Assembly: GCF_014397785.1 (NCBI RefSeq) | Contig: NZ_VZQQ01000026.1 | Coordinates: 1-64,000 of the forward strand | Direction: 5' to 3' | DNA: 64,000 nucleotides | Origin: Paraburkholderia podalyriae | GTDB taxonomy: Bacteria; Pseudomonadota; Gammaproteobacteria; Burkholderiales; Burkholderiaceae | Part shown: positions 8,761 to 16,753 of the stretch, piece after piece | How positions within the stretch are numbered: position 1 is the first letter of the stretch | Layout of the letters: every line of letters starts with the position of its first letter | Position numbers and translations under genes: made by a program | Notes under the pieces: generated by a model | Seen by the model: only the letters and a program-made list of their open reading frames with translations | Database searches by the model: none | Told to the model about the DNA's origin: nothing

Positions 8761-10371
8761 TCAGGCTGCGGGGCTGATCTGAACACGCCGGGCTTGCTTC
8801 GCGTCGGTGCCGCCCGTGATCGTTTCCGGCTTCTTCAAAACAATATGGTCTTCGGCAATGCCGGCTGCTTTGAGCGCGTCACGGACGGCTTCGGCACGAC
8901 CCTTCGCGAGCTTCGCGTTGACGTCGGCGGAGCCGGTTGCGTCGGTGAAGCCCGACAGCGTGAATTTTGCATCCGGGTGCGCCTTCGCGTAGGCCGCGGC
9001 CGCGTCGACCGCCGCTTTCGCGTCGGCCGGCAGCGTGCTCTTGCCAGTCTCGAAGTAGATGCTCGCCGGTAGCGTGGCCCCTGCGTTATTCGAAGCAGCC
9101 GCGCCGGCGTCGTTGCCAGATGCAGCCGGTGCGGAAGCCGCTTCCGCACCCGATGCCGCAGCGGCGCCGCTTGCCGCGGCTCCCGCGTTGGCCAGATGGT
9201 CGCCGCCTTCCGGCAGCTTGCCGTTGCGCGCGTCAGTGATCTGCTTCGGCTGCAGGATGTCGCCCGTGTGGTTGCCCCACGAGTTACGTTCGTACGTGAT
9301 CACCGAGGCGATTTCGACGTCGTTCAGCGTCGGCGCCCACGAAGGCATCGCATTCTTGCCCTTCAGCACGAGGCTCACGTGCTGGCCCATCGGACCGTTG
9401 GCGATCTTGCTGCCGTCGAGCGCCGGAAATGCGCCCACGCCTTTGCCGGTCGGCTGGTGGCAGACCGCGCAGTTCGCCGAGTAGACCTTGCCGCCGCGTT
9501 CCATCAGCTCGGCCATCGTGTAGGTCTTGTTCGGATCGTCCTGGCCGGCGGCCATTTTCTTCTTCTGCTCGTCGACCCACTTCGCGTAGTCGTCGGCCGA
9601 CAGCACTTCGACGACGACCGGCATGAACGCGTGTTCCTTGCCGCACAGTTCGGTACAGAAGCCGCGGAACGTGCCGGTGCGGGTAGCTTTGAACCACGTG
9701 TCGCGCACGAAGCCGGGGATCGCGTCCTGCTTCACGCCGAAGGCCGGCACGTACCAGGAGTGGACCACGTCGTTGGCGGTGGTGATAATGCGGATTTTCT
9801 TGTCGACCGGGACCACGAGCGGGTTGTCGACTTCCTGCAGATACAGCGTGGAGATCGGCTCGCGGCCTTCGGTTTGCGCACGCGGCGTGGCGAGTGTGGA
9901 CAGGAAGCTGATGCCCTCGCCCGGACCCTTCACGTAGTCGTACCCCCACTTCCACTGGTAGCCGGTGACCTTGACCGTGAGGTCGGCGTTCGAGGTGTCC
10001 TTCATCGCGACGACGGTCCTGGTGGCGGGCAGCGCCATCAGCACGACGATGATGAACGGCACAATCGTCCAGATGATTTCGACGGTGGTGCTTTCGTGGA
10101 AATTGGCTGCCTTGTGGCCTTTTGATTTGCGGTGCGCGAAGACCGAATAGAACATCACGCCGAACACACCGATGAAAATCACAGTGCAAAGGCCCAGCAT
10201 GAACATGTGGAGGCTGAACATCTCCTCAGCGATTCTGCTTGCAGGCGGCTGGAGGTTGATCGCGTTGACGGCGGGGCCGCCCGGAGCATCGCCCACTGCC
10301 AGGGCGGCACCGGCGAAAAGCAGTCCGCTCGTCGCCAGCACGCTCATGAGCGCTCGCTTGATTGTTTTCAT
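8761..10371 (-). CDS. ctaC: Cytochrome c oxidase subunit II fused to cytochrome c and OmpA-like domains
   Basis: The 536-residue protein has four parts: a signal peptide (1-25), a two-helix membrane hairpin (about 53-118), the CuA cupredoxin domain (ligands His204, Cys239, Glu241, Cys243, His247, Met250), and a class I cytochrome c domain with CAVCH (301-305) and Met342. After an Ala/Ser-rich linker (395-432) comes an OmpA-like peptidoglycan-binding domain (about 436-536, YFETGKSTLPADAK to QARRVQISP). CuA and the cytochrome c domain accept electrons for subunit I. The start at MKTIKRALMS follows an AAGGAAG ribosome site. Confidence 0.96.
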   Translation of the reverse strand: MKTIKRALMSVLATSGLLFAGAALAVGDAPGGPAVNAINLQPPASRIAEEMFSLHMFMLGLCTVIFIGVFGVMFYSVFAHRKSKGHKAANFHESTTVEIIWTIVPFIIVVLMALPATRTVVAMKDTSNADLTVKVTGYQWKWGYDYVKGPGEGISFLSTLATPRAQTEGREPISTLYLQEVDNPLVVPVDKKIRIITTANDVVHSWYVPAFGVKQDAIPGFVRDTWFKATRTGTFRGFCTELCGKEHAFMPVVVEVLSADDYAKWVDEQKKKMAAGQDDPNKTYTMAELMERGGKVYSANCAVCHQPTGKGVGAFPALDGSKIANGPMGQHVSLVLKGKNAMPSWAPTLNDVEIASVITYERNSWGNHTGDILQPKQITDARNGKLPEGGDHLANAGAAASGAAAASGAEAASAPAASGNDAGAAASNNAGATLPASIYFETGKSTLPADAKAAVDAAAAYAKAHPDAKFTLSGFTDATGSADVNAKLAKGRAEAVRDALKAAGIAEDHIVLKKPETITGGTDAKQARRVQISPAA

Positions 10372-10459
10372 AGCTTCCTTACCCAAATTTTCCATTCAAA
10401 CCCCTCGACCCCGCTGGCAGCGTGTCGCGCCCCCTTGAACGCCGCGTGTCCGGCACCAC

Positions 10460-10936
10460 CTAGCAACGTGCCAGCCACATACGCAGTTCGCCTGCGAACT
10501 GCGCGCGCCGATTCTGCGCGAGATGTTGCCCGATCATGACCGTCTGCCCGCGCGAGACCAGCTTGATTTGATCGGGCGGCGTTGCGCCCGGCTCTATCCG
10601 CACCCAGCGCGGATTGAATTCGAACTGCGTAATCTGCTCGGCGCTGACCTGCTCGATCACGAGCCGGTTCGGAAACAACCGGATGCGCTCGTAATCGACA
10701 GCATGACGCGCATATATTGCAAACGCGATACCTACCGCCAGCAAGTCGATTCCGGTGAACGGCAACACCAGCCAGGCTCCGACCAGAACCAGCATGAAAG
10801 CAATTGCCAACGAGAACAACGCAAGCGACACGTACAGACAAACGAACTGCCGCGGCGATATCGAGCAGTTGCGCTTCATGGTCCAGTCCCTGAGGACCGG
10901 TTCAGAATCCGCCAGCAGATGATCTGATGCGCCCAT
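10460..10936 (-). CDS. DUF2244 domain protein, first gene of the oxidase operon
   Basis: The 158-residue protein has two membrane helices (about 33-75) followed by a soluble C-terminal domain (RIRLFPNRLVIEQ, FNPRWVRIE, GQHLAQNRRAQFAGELRMWL) typical of DUF2244. The family often accompanies aa3 oxidase genes and its function is unknown. A strong ribosome site (GGAGG) precedes the ATG at 10936. It lies between the promoter at about 11131-11159 and ctaC, so it is probably the leader gene of the operon. Confidence 0.85.
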   Translation of the reverse strand: MGASDHLLADSEPVLRDWTMKRNCSISPRQFVCLYVSLALFSLAIAFMLVLVGAWLVLPFTGIDLLAVGIAFAIYARHAVDYERIRLFPNRLVIEQVSAEQITQFEFNPRWVRIEPGATPPDQIKLVSRGQTVMIGQHLAQNRRAQFAGELRMWLARC

Positions 10937-11087
10937 CGCTGCCTCCTGCGAATCGTCGCGTCCGGCCTGCCTTCTTTTACTTCCGGATGCATCTTGCGGC
11001 CGCCGCTCGTGTCGCTGCTGTCAGCACCACTCACGACCGCGCCAACTCCTACCGCATCACTTCATTTTGCAGCCCTGCGTCTCGGGC

Positions 11088-11122
11088 TTGTCACCCCTAA
11101 ATGTGGGAACCTCGGGTGACAA
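11088..11122. repeat. Perfect 9-bp inverted repeat at the oxidase operon transcription start
   Basis: TTGTCACCC at 11088-11096 is the exact reverse complement of GGGTGACAA at 11114-11122, with 17 bases between. Relative to the predicted start near 11124 the repeat covers roughly +2 to +37. It could be a repressor operator or a hairpin in the 5' leader. No T-run follows it on the minus strand, so it does not look like a simple terminator for the methyltransferase gene. Confidence 0.6.
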
Positions 11123-11130
11123 ACTGACGC

Positions 11131-11159
11131 ATTATAGGCGCGATCCATAGCATCGACAA
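11131..11159 (-). promoter_or_regulatory. Sigma70-type promoter of the oxidase operon
   Basis: On the minus strand a -35-like TTGTCG (11159-11154) stands 17 bases before a perfect -10 TATAAT (11136-11131). Transcription should start near 11124, giving a leader of about 190 bases before the DUF2244 gene. No other good promoter was seen between the methyltransferase gene and DUF2244. The rest of the 396-base gap 10937-11332 holds no convincing gene. Confidence 0.65.
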
Positions 11160-11332
11160 GCAAGCCCAGATCGGCTCACAAGCCAGGCGCGACAAGCCTT
11201 CGCGCCATTTTGCCCGGCATTTTGCAGCTCTCTGGAAGGGCAAATCCCAGGCATAACGGATGTCCTCCTTACCGCTTTTGCAACACGTCGACCGGACCCC
11301 CGGCAAGCAGTTGATGACAGCGCCGCAATCTG

Positions 11333-12298
11333 CTACCCACGCTTCGCCGGACCTCGCCCGATGTCCTCGAGCCGCACGATGCCATGTCCTTCGGCCGTGG
11401 TGCGCGGCACGGCTTTCCATGCGTGCCCGTAGATCACCTCGAAGGTCAGCGCGATCGTGCCGTCGGTGCGCCGGCGCGCTTCGAGCGCGGCGAGCAGAGC
11501 TTTGCGCAAGCGGCGCGCGTGCGCGACGTCATGAGTGTCGCGCTCGAACGGATACGCGCCCCAGCGGCGCACGTCCGCGAGCAGCGACTCGGGCGACTTG
11601 TAGGTGATCGTCAGTGTCTCCTGGTCCATCACCGGAATTTCGAAGCCGGCCTCGACGAGCATATCGCCGAGATCATGCATGTCGACGAAGTCGATCACAT
11701 GCCTGCGCGACGCAACGCCGTGCGCGGCCTCGATCTCGGCGTACGCACCGCGCAATTCCTTCAGTGTATCGGGGCCGAGCGTGCTGAACATCAGCAGGCC
11801 GCTGACCTTCAGCACGCGCTGCCATTCGGGAAAGACGAGATCGGGCCGCGAGTGCCAGTGCAGCGCGAGGTTGGACCAGATGAATTCGAATGCGCCGGCC
11901 GTGAATGGCAGCGCGGAGAAATCGGCTTGCGCGAAACGCGGGCCGCGCGCGCCGAGTGCTTTGCCCAGCGAGGCTGGAAGAAAGCGCCGCCAACTGGTGT
12001 CGCCGGCATCGTGGCGCAGCGCGCGCATCAGCATGCCGTGTGACAGATCAGCGCCGAAAACCGGCGCCTCGGGAAAGCGTTCGCGCAATGCGGGGATGTC
12101 CTCGCCCGCGCCGCAGCCGGCGTCGAGCACGCTCGCGGGCGAAACCTTGATGTAATCGAGACGCTCGCGCATGCGCTGCGCAATCTCGCGCGGCAGGAAC
12201 GCAACTTCGTCGAAGGTGGCGGCGCGACGGTCGAAAATACGCCTGAGGCGCCGTGAATCGTAGGCCGGACGGCCAGATTGAGCGGATGTTGGGGACAT
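11333..12298 (-). CDS. BioC-like SAM-dependent methyltransferase
   Basis: The 321-residue protein has a class I methyltransferase fold. The SAM-binding motif I is VLDAGCGAGEDIPAL (about 58-72), with an acidic loop FGADLSHGML and motif FIWSNLALHWHSRPD, which matches the BioC family. BioC methylates malonyl-ACP to start pimelate synthesis for biotin. The C-terminal third is longer than in compact BioC proteins. It is divergent from comF, and ComF/GntX-type genes often neighbour biotin genes. The exact substrate is not proven by sequence. Confidence 0.75.
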   Translation of the reverse strand: MSPTSAQSGRPAYDSRRLRRIFDRRAATFDEVAFLPREIAQRMRERLDYIKVSPASVLDAGCGAGEDIPALRERFPEAPVFGADLSHGMLMRALRHDAGDTSWRRFLPASLGKALGARGPRFAQADFSALPFTAGAFEFIWSNLALHWHSRPDLVFPEWQRVLKVSGLLMFSTLGPDTLKELRGAYAEIEAAHGVASRRHVIDFVDMHDLGDMLVEAGFEIPVMDQETLTITYKSPESLLADVRRWGAYPFERDTHDVAHARRLRKALLAALEARRRTDGTIALTFEVIYGHAWKAVPRTTAEGHGIVRLEDIGRGPAKRG

Positions 12299-12419
12299 GT
12301 GTGTCGTGCTGGCGTGAGCTCGAAGTATACTCGTTCGCTCCCATCCATTCAGCGTGAACGGCTTTCACCGGCACCAACTCGTGCGAGTCCAGTCATTTTC
12401 TTCGTCGTGTCGAAATCAG

Positions 12420-13166
12420 GTGGCGCGTTTTGCGCGCGGTCTGCATTCGGCATGGCCGCGCGCCATGCACGCCGTGCTGCCGAACCTGTGCGCGTTATGC
12501 GGCAATTTGTCGCATAACACGTTGTGCGACGGTTGCGACGCGGCCTACTGGAACGAGAGCCGCCTGCGCTGCACCGTTTGCGCGGTGCCGTTGCCGGCGT
12601 CACGCTGGGTCGCTCAGGCGCGGTATCGCTGCGCGGATTGCGTGACCGAGCCGCCGCCGTTCGACGCGAGCTTCGCGCTCGCCGACTATCACGCGCCGCT
12701 CGATACGCTCGCGGTCGGCCTGAAGTTCCGCGCCCGGCTGATGCTCGGGCGCGACTTCGCACAACGCCTCGCGCGGCTCGCTCAGGACAACTGGCACGAT
12801 GCGGCCGAACGGCCCGACGTGATCGCGCCAGTGCCGCTCGCGAGTCGCCGTCTCGTCGAACGCGGCTACAACCAGGCGTGGCAGATCGCGCGGCCGCTCG
12901 CCCGTGCGCTCCGCGTGCCCAGCGACGCGACGCTGCTCGAACGACCGCTCGACACCGCGCCGCAATCGCGCCTCGATCTCGATGCGCGCCGGCAGAACGT
13001 CGGCCGCGCGTTTCGGGTCGCGCGCACGGTACGCGGCCTGCATGTCGGCATCGTCGACGATGTCATGACGAGCGGCGCGACGCTCGAAGCGCTCGCGCAT
13101 ACGCTGAAGGCCGCCGGCGCGCGGCGGGTCACCAACTTCGTCGCGCTGCGCACTCCGAAAAACTAG
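12420..13166 (+). CDS. ComF family phosphoribosyltransferase-like protein
   Basis: The protein has an N-terminal zinc-ribbon-like cysteine set (LCALCG, CDGC, then CTVC and CADC) and a C-terminal phosphoribosyltransferase domain ending in VGIVDDVMTSGATLEALAHTLKAAGA, the PRPP-binding loop. ComF proteins support DNA uptake in competent bacteria; in others the role is unclear. The start is uncertain: GTG at 12420 is used here, with GTG 12354 (adding 22 residues) and ATG 12465 (MHAVLPNLCALCG) as alternatives. It is divergent from the BioC-like gene. Confidence 0.85.
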   Translation: MARFARGLHSAWPRAMHAVLPNLCALCGNLSHNTLCDGCDAAYWNESRLRCTVCAVPLPASRWVAQARYRCADCVTEPPPFDASFALADYHAPLDTLAVGLKFRARLMLGRDFAQRLARLAQDNWHDAAERPDVIAPVPLASRRLVERGYNQAWQIARPLARALRVPSDATLLERPLDTAPQSRLDLDARRQNVGRAFRVARTVRGLHVGIVDDVMTSGATLEALAHTLKAAGARRVTNFVALRTPKN

Positions 13167-13184
13167 CTTTTACGCGGTCTCCTT

Positions 13185-13655
13185 ATGTTCAACGTCGTTC
13201 TCGTAGAACCCGAAATTCCGCCGAACACCGGCAACGTGATTCGCCTGTGCGCAAACACCGGCGCGCGGCTGCACCTGATCGAGCCGCTCGGCTTTCCACT
13301 CGACGATACGAAGATGCGGCGCGCCGGCCTCGACTATCACGAGTATGCGGAAATGAACGTGCATGCCGATTGGCACGCGTTCGTCGCAAAAGAAACACCG
13401 GACCCGTCGCGGATGTTCGCATTCACGACCCGCGGCGCGGGGCGCTTTCACGACCACGCGTTTCAACGGGGCGACTGGTTCGTGTTCGGCGCCGAAACGC
13501 GCGGCCTGCCCTACACGGTGCTCGAGCGCTTTCCAAACCAACAGCGCGTGCGTCTGCCGATGCGTCCCGGCAATCGCAGTCTGAATCTGTCGAACACGGT
13601 GGCGATCGTGGTGTTCGAAGCATGGCGTCAGGCCGGCTTCGAGGGCGGCGCCTGA
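13185..13655 (+). CDS. trmL: tRNA (cytidine(34)-2'-O)-methyltransferase
   Basis: This 156-residue SPOUT methyltransferase modifies the wobble base of leucine tRNAs. It shows the full TrmL signature: VLVEPEIPPNTGNVIRLCANTG at the N-terminus, FGAETRGLP in motif 2 and LPMRPGNRSLNLSNTVAIV in the trefoil-knot SAM site. Its length is normal for TrmL. It starts 18 bases after comF, so the two may be cotranscribed. Its last 28 bases overlap the convergent macrodomain gene. Confidence 0.96.
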   Translation: MFNVVLVEPEIPPNTGNVIRLCANTGARLHLIEPLGFPLDDTKMRRAGLDYHEYAEMNVHADWHAFVAKETPDPSRMFAFTTRGAGRFHDHAFQRGDWFVFGAETRGLPYTVLERFPNQQRVRLPMRPGNRSLNLSNTVAIVVFEAWRQAGFEGGA

Positions 13656-14188
13656 CGGCGTTCGAACTCGGCCTCGTAGCGCGCGAGCATCGCGTCGTCG
13701 AAGCACGCGAACGTCACGTGCCTCATGCGCGGTGTGCGCGGCAACGTGTCGAGCACGGTCGCGACCGCGATGCTCACCGCATCGTCAGCGGGAAAACGGT
13801 AGATACCGCAACTGATCGCCGGAAACGCGATGCTCGTGCAATGCGTGTCGCGCGCGACTTCGAGCGAGCGCTGATAGCACGAAGCGAGCAGGTCGGCCTC
13901 GCCATGCGTGCCGCCGCGCCACACTGGACCGACCGCGTGAATCACATGCCTGGCGGGCAGTCGATAGCCAGCGGTCATTTTGGCGTCGCCGGTCGCGCAG
14001 CCGCCGAGCGTTTCGCATTCGCGCAGCAGCTCGTTGCCGGCCGCGCGATGAATCGCGCCATCGACCCCGCCGCCGCCGAGCAGCGAAGTATTCGCGGCAT
14101 TGACGATCGCATCGACGGCCAGCGTCGTGATATCGACCACGCGCGCTTCAAGCATGCACGTGCCGTGACTGAGATTGAAAGTGGGCAT
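13628..14188 (-). CDS. Macrodomain protein, O-acetyl-ADP-ribose deacetylase type
   Basis: The 186-residue protein is one macro domain. It contains VDAIVNAANTSLLGGGGVDGAIHRAAG, the ADP-ribose-binding loop of the YmdB/MacroD class, and ISCGIYRFP near the C-terminus, which binds the distal ribose. Such enzymes hydrolyse O-acetyl-ADP-ribose and remove mono-ADP-ribose from proteins. The ATG at 14188 has a GAGG ribosome site; an internal ATG at 14155 (MLEARVVDIT) would also give a full domain. It is convergent with trmL. Confidence 0.92.
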   Translation of the reverse strand: MPTFNLSHGTCMLEARVVDITTLAVDAIVNAANTSLLGGGGVDGAIHRAAGNELLRECETLGGCATGDAKMTAGYRLPARHVIHAVGPVWRGGTHGEADLLASCYQRSLEVARDTHCTSIAFPAISCGIYRFPADDAVSIAVATVLDTLPRTPRMRHVTFACFDDAMLARYEAEFERRQAPPSKPA

Positions 14189-14285
14189 GGATACCTCGCT
14201 GATCCGAGCGTCGTTTACGAAGTGGACCGCCAGGTGAGGCAGCCGTTCACCGCGAGTTTGCGCTAAACGGCTGAGGGAAAAGGCT

Positions 14286-15284
14286 TTATTCGGCCTTCGA
14301 ATCGCGCCGCAGCAGCGCGCTGACCGCATCGCGCGGCGCCACGCCGTCGAACAGCACCGCGCAGACCGCTTGCGTGATCGGCATTTCGATCGCATGAGCA
14401 CGTGCGATCGCGAGTACCGCCTTCGCGCAGCGCACTCCTTCGGCCACGTGACCGAGGCCGCCGAGGATGTCGTCCAGCGTGCGGCCCGTGGCGAGTTGCA
14501 GGCCCACGGTGCGGTTGCGCGACAGATCGCCGGTAGCGGTCAGAATCAGATCGCCGAGGCCGGTGAGCCCGGTAAAGGTTTCCGCGCGGCCACCGAGCGT
14601 CACGCCAAGACGCGACATTTCGGCGAGGCCGCGCGTGATCAGCGCCGCGCGTGCATTGAGGCCGAGGCCGAGGCCATCGGCGATGCCCGTCGCGATGGCG
14701 AGCACGTTTTTCACCGCGCCGCCCACTTCGACGCCGACGACGTCGTCGCCGGTATAGATGCGCATCGCGCCGTGATGGAACGCCGCGACCGTGCGTTCGC
14801 GGCACGCCGCCGACGAACTCGCGATCGTCAACGCAACCGGCAGCCCCTGTCCGACTTCGCGCGCGAAGCTCGGTCCGGACAACACGCCGTTGCTCGCATG
14901 CTCGGGCAATTCCGCCACGACCGCCTGATGCGGCAGCAGTTGCGAATCGGCTTCGAACCCCTTGCATAGCCACACGAAATGCGCGGGCACCTTGCCCGCG
15001 TCGCGCATCGCGCGCAACAGACCGCGCAGGCCAGCGACCGGCGTCGCGATCACGCATAGCGCAGCGTCGGCGAGCGCGTGATCGAGCGCCGCGCCGAGAT
15101 CCGCTTCATAGCGAAGCGCGGGCGGCAACGCGACGCCCGCCAGATAGCGGGCGTTTTGATGCGAAGTGGAAAGCTCGGCGATGAGCGCGGACTCGCGCGC
15201 CCACAACACCGTGTCGTGCCTTAAGGCCAGATGGCCGGCGAGGGCGGTGCCCCAAGCGCCAGCGCCGAGAACGGCGACTTTCAT
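14286..15284 (-). CDS. gpsA: Glycerol-3-phosphate dehydrogenase [NAD(P)+]
   Basis: This 332-residue cytosolic enzyme reduces dihydroxyacetone phosphate to sn-glycerol-3-phosphate for phospholipid synthesis. The Rossmann motif VLGAGAWGTALAGHLA opens the protein. The catalytic region VEVGGAVKNVLAIATGIADGLGLGLNARAALITRGLAEM is present, as is the C-terminal EMPITQAVCAVLF. It is downstream of secB on the same strand; secB, gpsA and the trm gene are neighbours in many proteobacteria. Confidence 0.97.
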   Translation of the reverse strand: MKVAVLGAGAWGTALAGHLALRHDTVLWARESALIAELSTSHQNARYLAGVALPPALRYEADLGAALDHALADAALCVIATPVAGLRGLLRAMRDAGKVPAHFVWLCKGFEADSQLLPHQAVVAELPEHASNGVLSGPSFAREVGQGLPVALTIASSSAACRERTVAAFHHGAMRIYTGDDVVGVEVGGAVKNVLAIATGIADGLGLGLNARAALITRGLAEMSRLGVTLGGRAETFTGLTGLGDLILTATGDLSRNRTVGLQLATGRTLDDILGGLGHVAEGVRCAKAVLAIARAHAIEMPITQAVCAVLFDGVAPRDAVSALLRRDSKAE

Positions 15285-15306
15285 AGCCGGCACTGCGCGC
15301 GGCGCC

Positions 15307-15783
15307 TTAATGCGTGACGCCTTTTTGCGCCGCGCCGTCCTGCTGTGCCGCGCTCATTTGCGCGAGACGCTGCTCGTACAGCGCCTGGAAGTTGATCTCG
15401 GCGAGGTGGATCGGCGGGAAGCCGGCGCGGGTGATCGCATCGGCGATGTTCGAGCGAAGGTACGGGAACAGGATGGTCGGGCATGCAATCCCGACGAGCG
15501 GATCGATCTGCTCGGCAGGAATGTTGCGAATGTCAAAAATGCCGGCCTGTTTCGCTTCGATCAGGAACGCGACCTTGTCCGACACCTTGGCCGTCACCGT
15601 GCCCGTCACGAGAATTTCGAACACGGATTCCGCGAGGCGCTCGGCCTTCACGTCGACTTCGACTTCGACCGACGGCATTTCCTGCTCGAGGAAGATCGCC
15701 GGCGAATTCGGCTGCTCGAGCGACATGTCCTTCAGATAGATGCGCTGGATGTTGAAGAACGGCTGGTTATTCTCGTCGGACAT
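15307..15783 (-). CDS. secB: Protein-export chaperone SecB
   Basis: This 158-residue tetrameric chaperone keeps preproteins unfolded and passes them to SecA. Family features include FFNIQRIYLKDMSLEQPNSP, the KVSDKVAFLIEAKQAGIF stretch and the FPYLRSNIADAITRAGFPPIHLAEINF segment. The start is MSDENNQP. It lies between grxC and gpsA, the usual order grxC-secB-gpsA. Spacing to gpsA is only 22 bases, so they are probably cotranscribed. Confidence 0.97.
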   Translation of the reverse strand: MSDENNQPFFNIQRIYLKDMSLEQPNSPAIFLEQEMPSVEVEVDVKAERLAESVFEILVTGTVTAKVSDKVAFLIEAKQAGIFDIRNIPAEQIDPLVGIACPTILFPYLRSNIADAITRAGFPPIHLAEINFQALYEQRLAQMSAAQQDGAAQKGVTH

Positions 15784-15933
15784 GATGGTGATTCCCTGAT
15801 AGGTATGCGTGGCGGCGGCCGATGTGCGCATGGGCCGCCAGATTATTGCGCCGGCCCGCCGGCTCCACGAGGAGCGCGCACGCGCCGGCTTATCGAGTGG
15901 TCCGCCCGCTCGCGCGGCGCGAAACGCGCGAAC

Positions 15934-16194
15934 TCAGGCTGCTTCGAGCAGCGGCGTCAGACCGCCCGCGCGATCGAGCGCGGAAAGGTCATCATAGCCG
16001 CCGACATGCGTCTCGCCGATGAACACCTGCGGCACCGTGCGACGACCGGTCCTGGTCATCATCTCCGCACGACGGGCCGGGTCTTTGTCGATCAGTACTT
16101 TCTCAACCTGCTCGACGCCGCGCGACTTTAAAAGACGTTCGGCCATCTGGCAATACGGGCACACCTGGGTGCTGTACATGATCACTTTGTTCAC
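15934..16194 (-). CDS. grxC: Glutaredoxin 3 (GTG start)
   Basis: This 86-residue thioredoxin-fold protein reduces disulfides with glutathione. It has the CPYC active site, the TVPQVFIG cis-Pro loop and the GGYDDL glutathione-binding turn. It uses a GTG start at 16194 whose GTG overlaps the TGA of the rhodanese gene (GTGA), so translation is probably coupled. The order rhodanese-grxC-secB is common in gammaproteobacteria and betaproteobacteria. Confidence 0.95.
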   Translation of the reverse strand: MNKVIMYSTQVCPYCQMAERLLKSRGVEQVEKVLIDKDPARRAEMMTRTGRRTVPQVFIGETHVGGYDDLSALDRAGGLTPLLEAA

Positions 16195-16616
16195 TTGGCT
16201 GCTCCTTGTTTCACAACCGGCATACCGGCTTTCTGCCAGGCGTCGACGCCGCCCTCGAGAACATGGACTTCCGCGTATCCCGCTTCCTGCACGATACGCG
16301 CGGCCTTGTTCGACTGCTGGCCGGTCTGGCACACCAGCAGCACCGGGTTGCTCTTGTTCTTCGGGAGTTGCGCGGCCTTCGCCTGCAACTCCGCGAATTC
16401 GAAATGCCGCGCCGAGGGCAGGTGCCCCTTGGCGTAATCGGCGGACGGCCGCAGATCGATGACCGCCGCGTTGCGCCGGTTGATTAGTTGGGTGGCTTCA
16501 GCGGCCGACAGGCCGCCGCGTCCACGCCGGGTGATGGTCGGCCACAGTAGCAATCCACCGGAGATAAGGACGATTGCGATCAGGACAAGGTTTGTGTATT
16601 CGGTGAAAAACTTCAC
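16191..16616 (-). CDS. Membrane-anchored rhodanese-like protein (GTG start)
   Basis: The 141-residue protein has one N-terminal membrane helix (about 8-27) and a rhodanese domain with VIDLRPSADYAKGHLPSA and the active loop CQTGQQSNKAA, where Cys would carry sulfur. Single-domain membrane rhodaneses like E. coli YibN sit beside grxC and secB, as here. The GTG at 16616 (MKFFTEYTN) is chosen because the helix starts immediately after it. A TATAAT -10 sequence (16677-16672, minus strand) lies 56 bases upstream. Confidence 0.9.
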   Translation of the reverse strand: MKFFTEYTNLVLIAIVLISGGLLLWPTITRRGRGGLSAAEATQLINRRNAAVIDLRPSADYAKGHLPSARHFEFAELQAKAAQLPKNKSNPVLLVCQTGQQSNKAARIVQEAGYAEVHVLEGGVDAWQKAGMPVVKQGAAK

Positions 16617-16671
16617 GGAGGATCCGCCGGAAAGAGAGAAATCGAAAAGGTCAACCTGACCATTATAAAAT

Positions 16672-16677
16672 AACCGT
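16672..16677 (-). promoter_or_regulatory. Candidate -10 element for the rhodanese-grxC-secB-gpsA operon
   Basis: A perfect TATAAT reads on the minus strand in the rhodanese/gpmA divergent region, about 56 bases before the GTG start. No good -35 hexamer is seen 16-18 bases upstream, so the promoter may be weak or activator-dependent. The overlapping plus-strand sequence TATAAA could serve gpmA. Confidence 0.4.
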
Positions 16678-16753
16678 CTGATGCGATGGCGATGCGCCGC
16701 TAGAGGCGCCGCACAGCGCGAGACCGCTTCCTCACTACCGACCGGCAATTCTC

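Noticed and set aside
11097..11420. Open frame on the minus strand upstream of the oxidase operon
   Set aside because: It overlaps the methyltransferase gene end and the cox promoter, has no family resemblance, and its composition is unlike neighbouring proteins.
13628..13655. 28-base overlap of trmL and the macrodomain gene as a sign of truncation
   Set aside because: Both proteins are full length with normal C-termini; short convergent overlaps are common.
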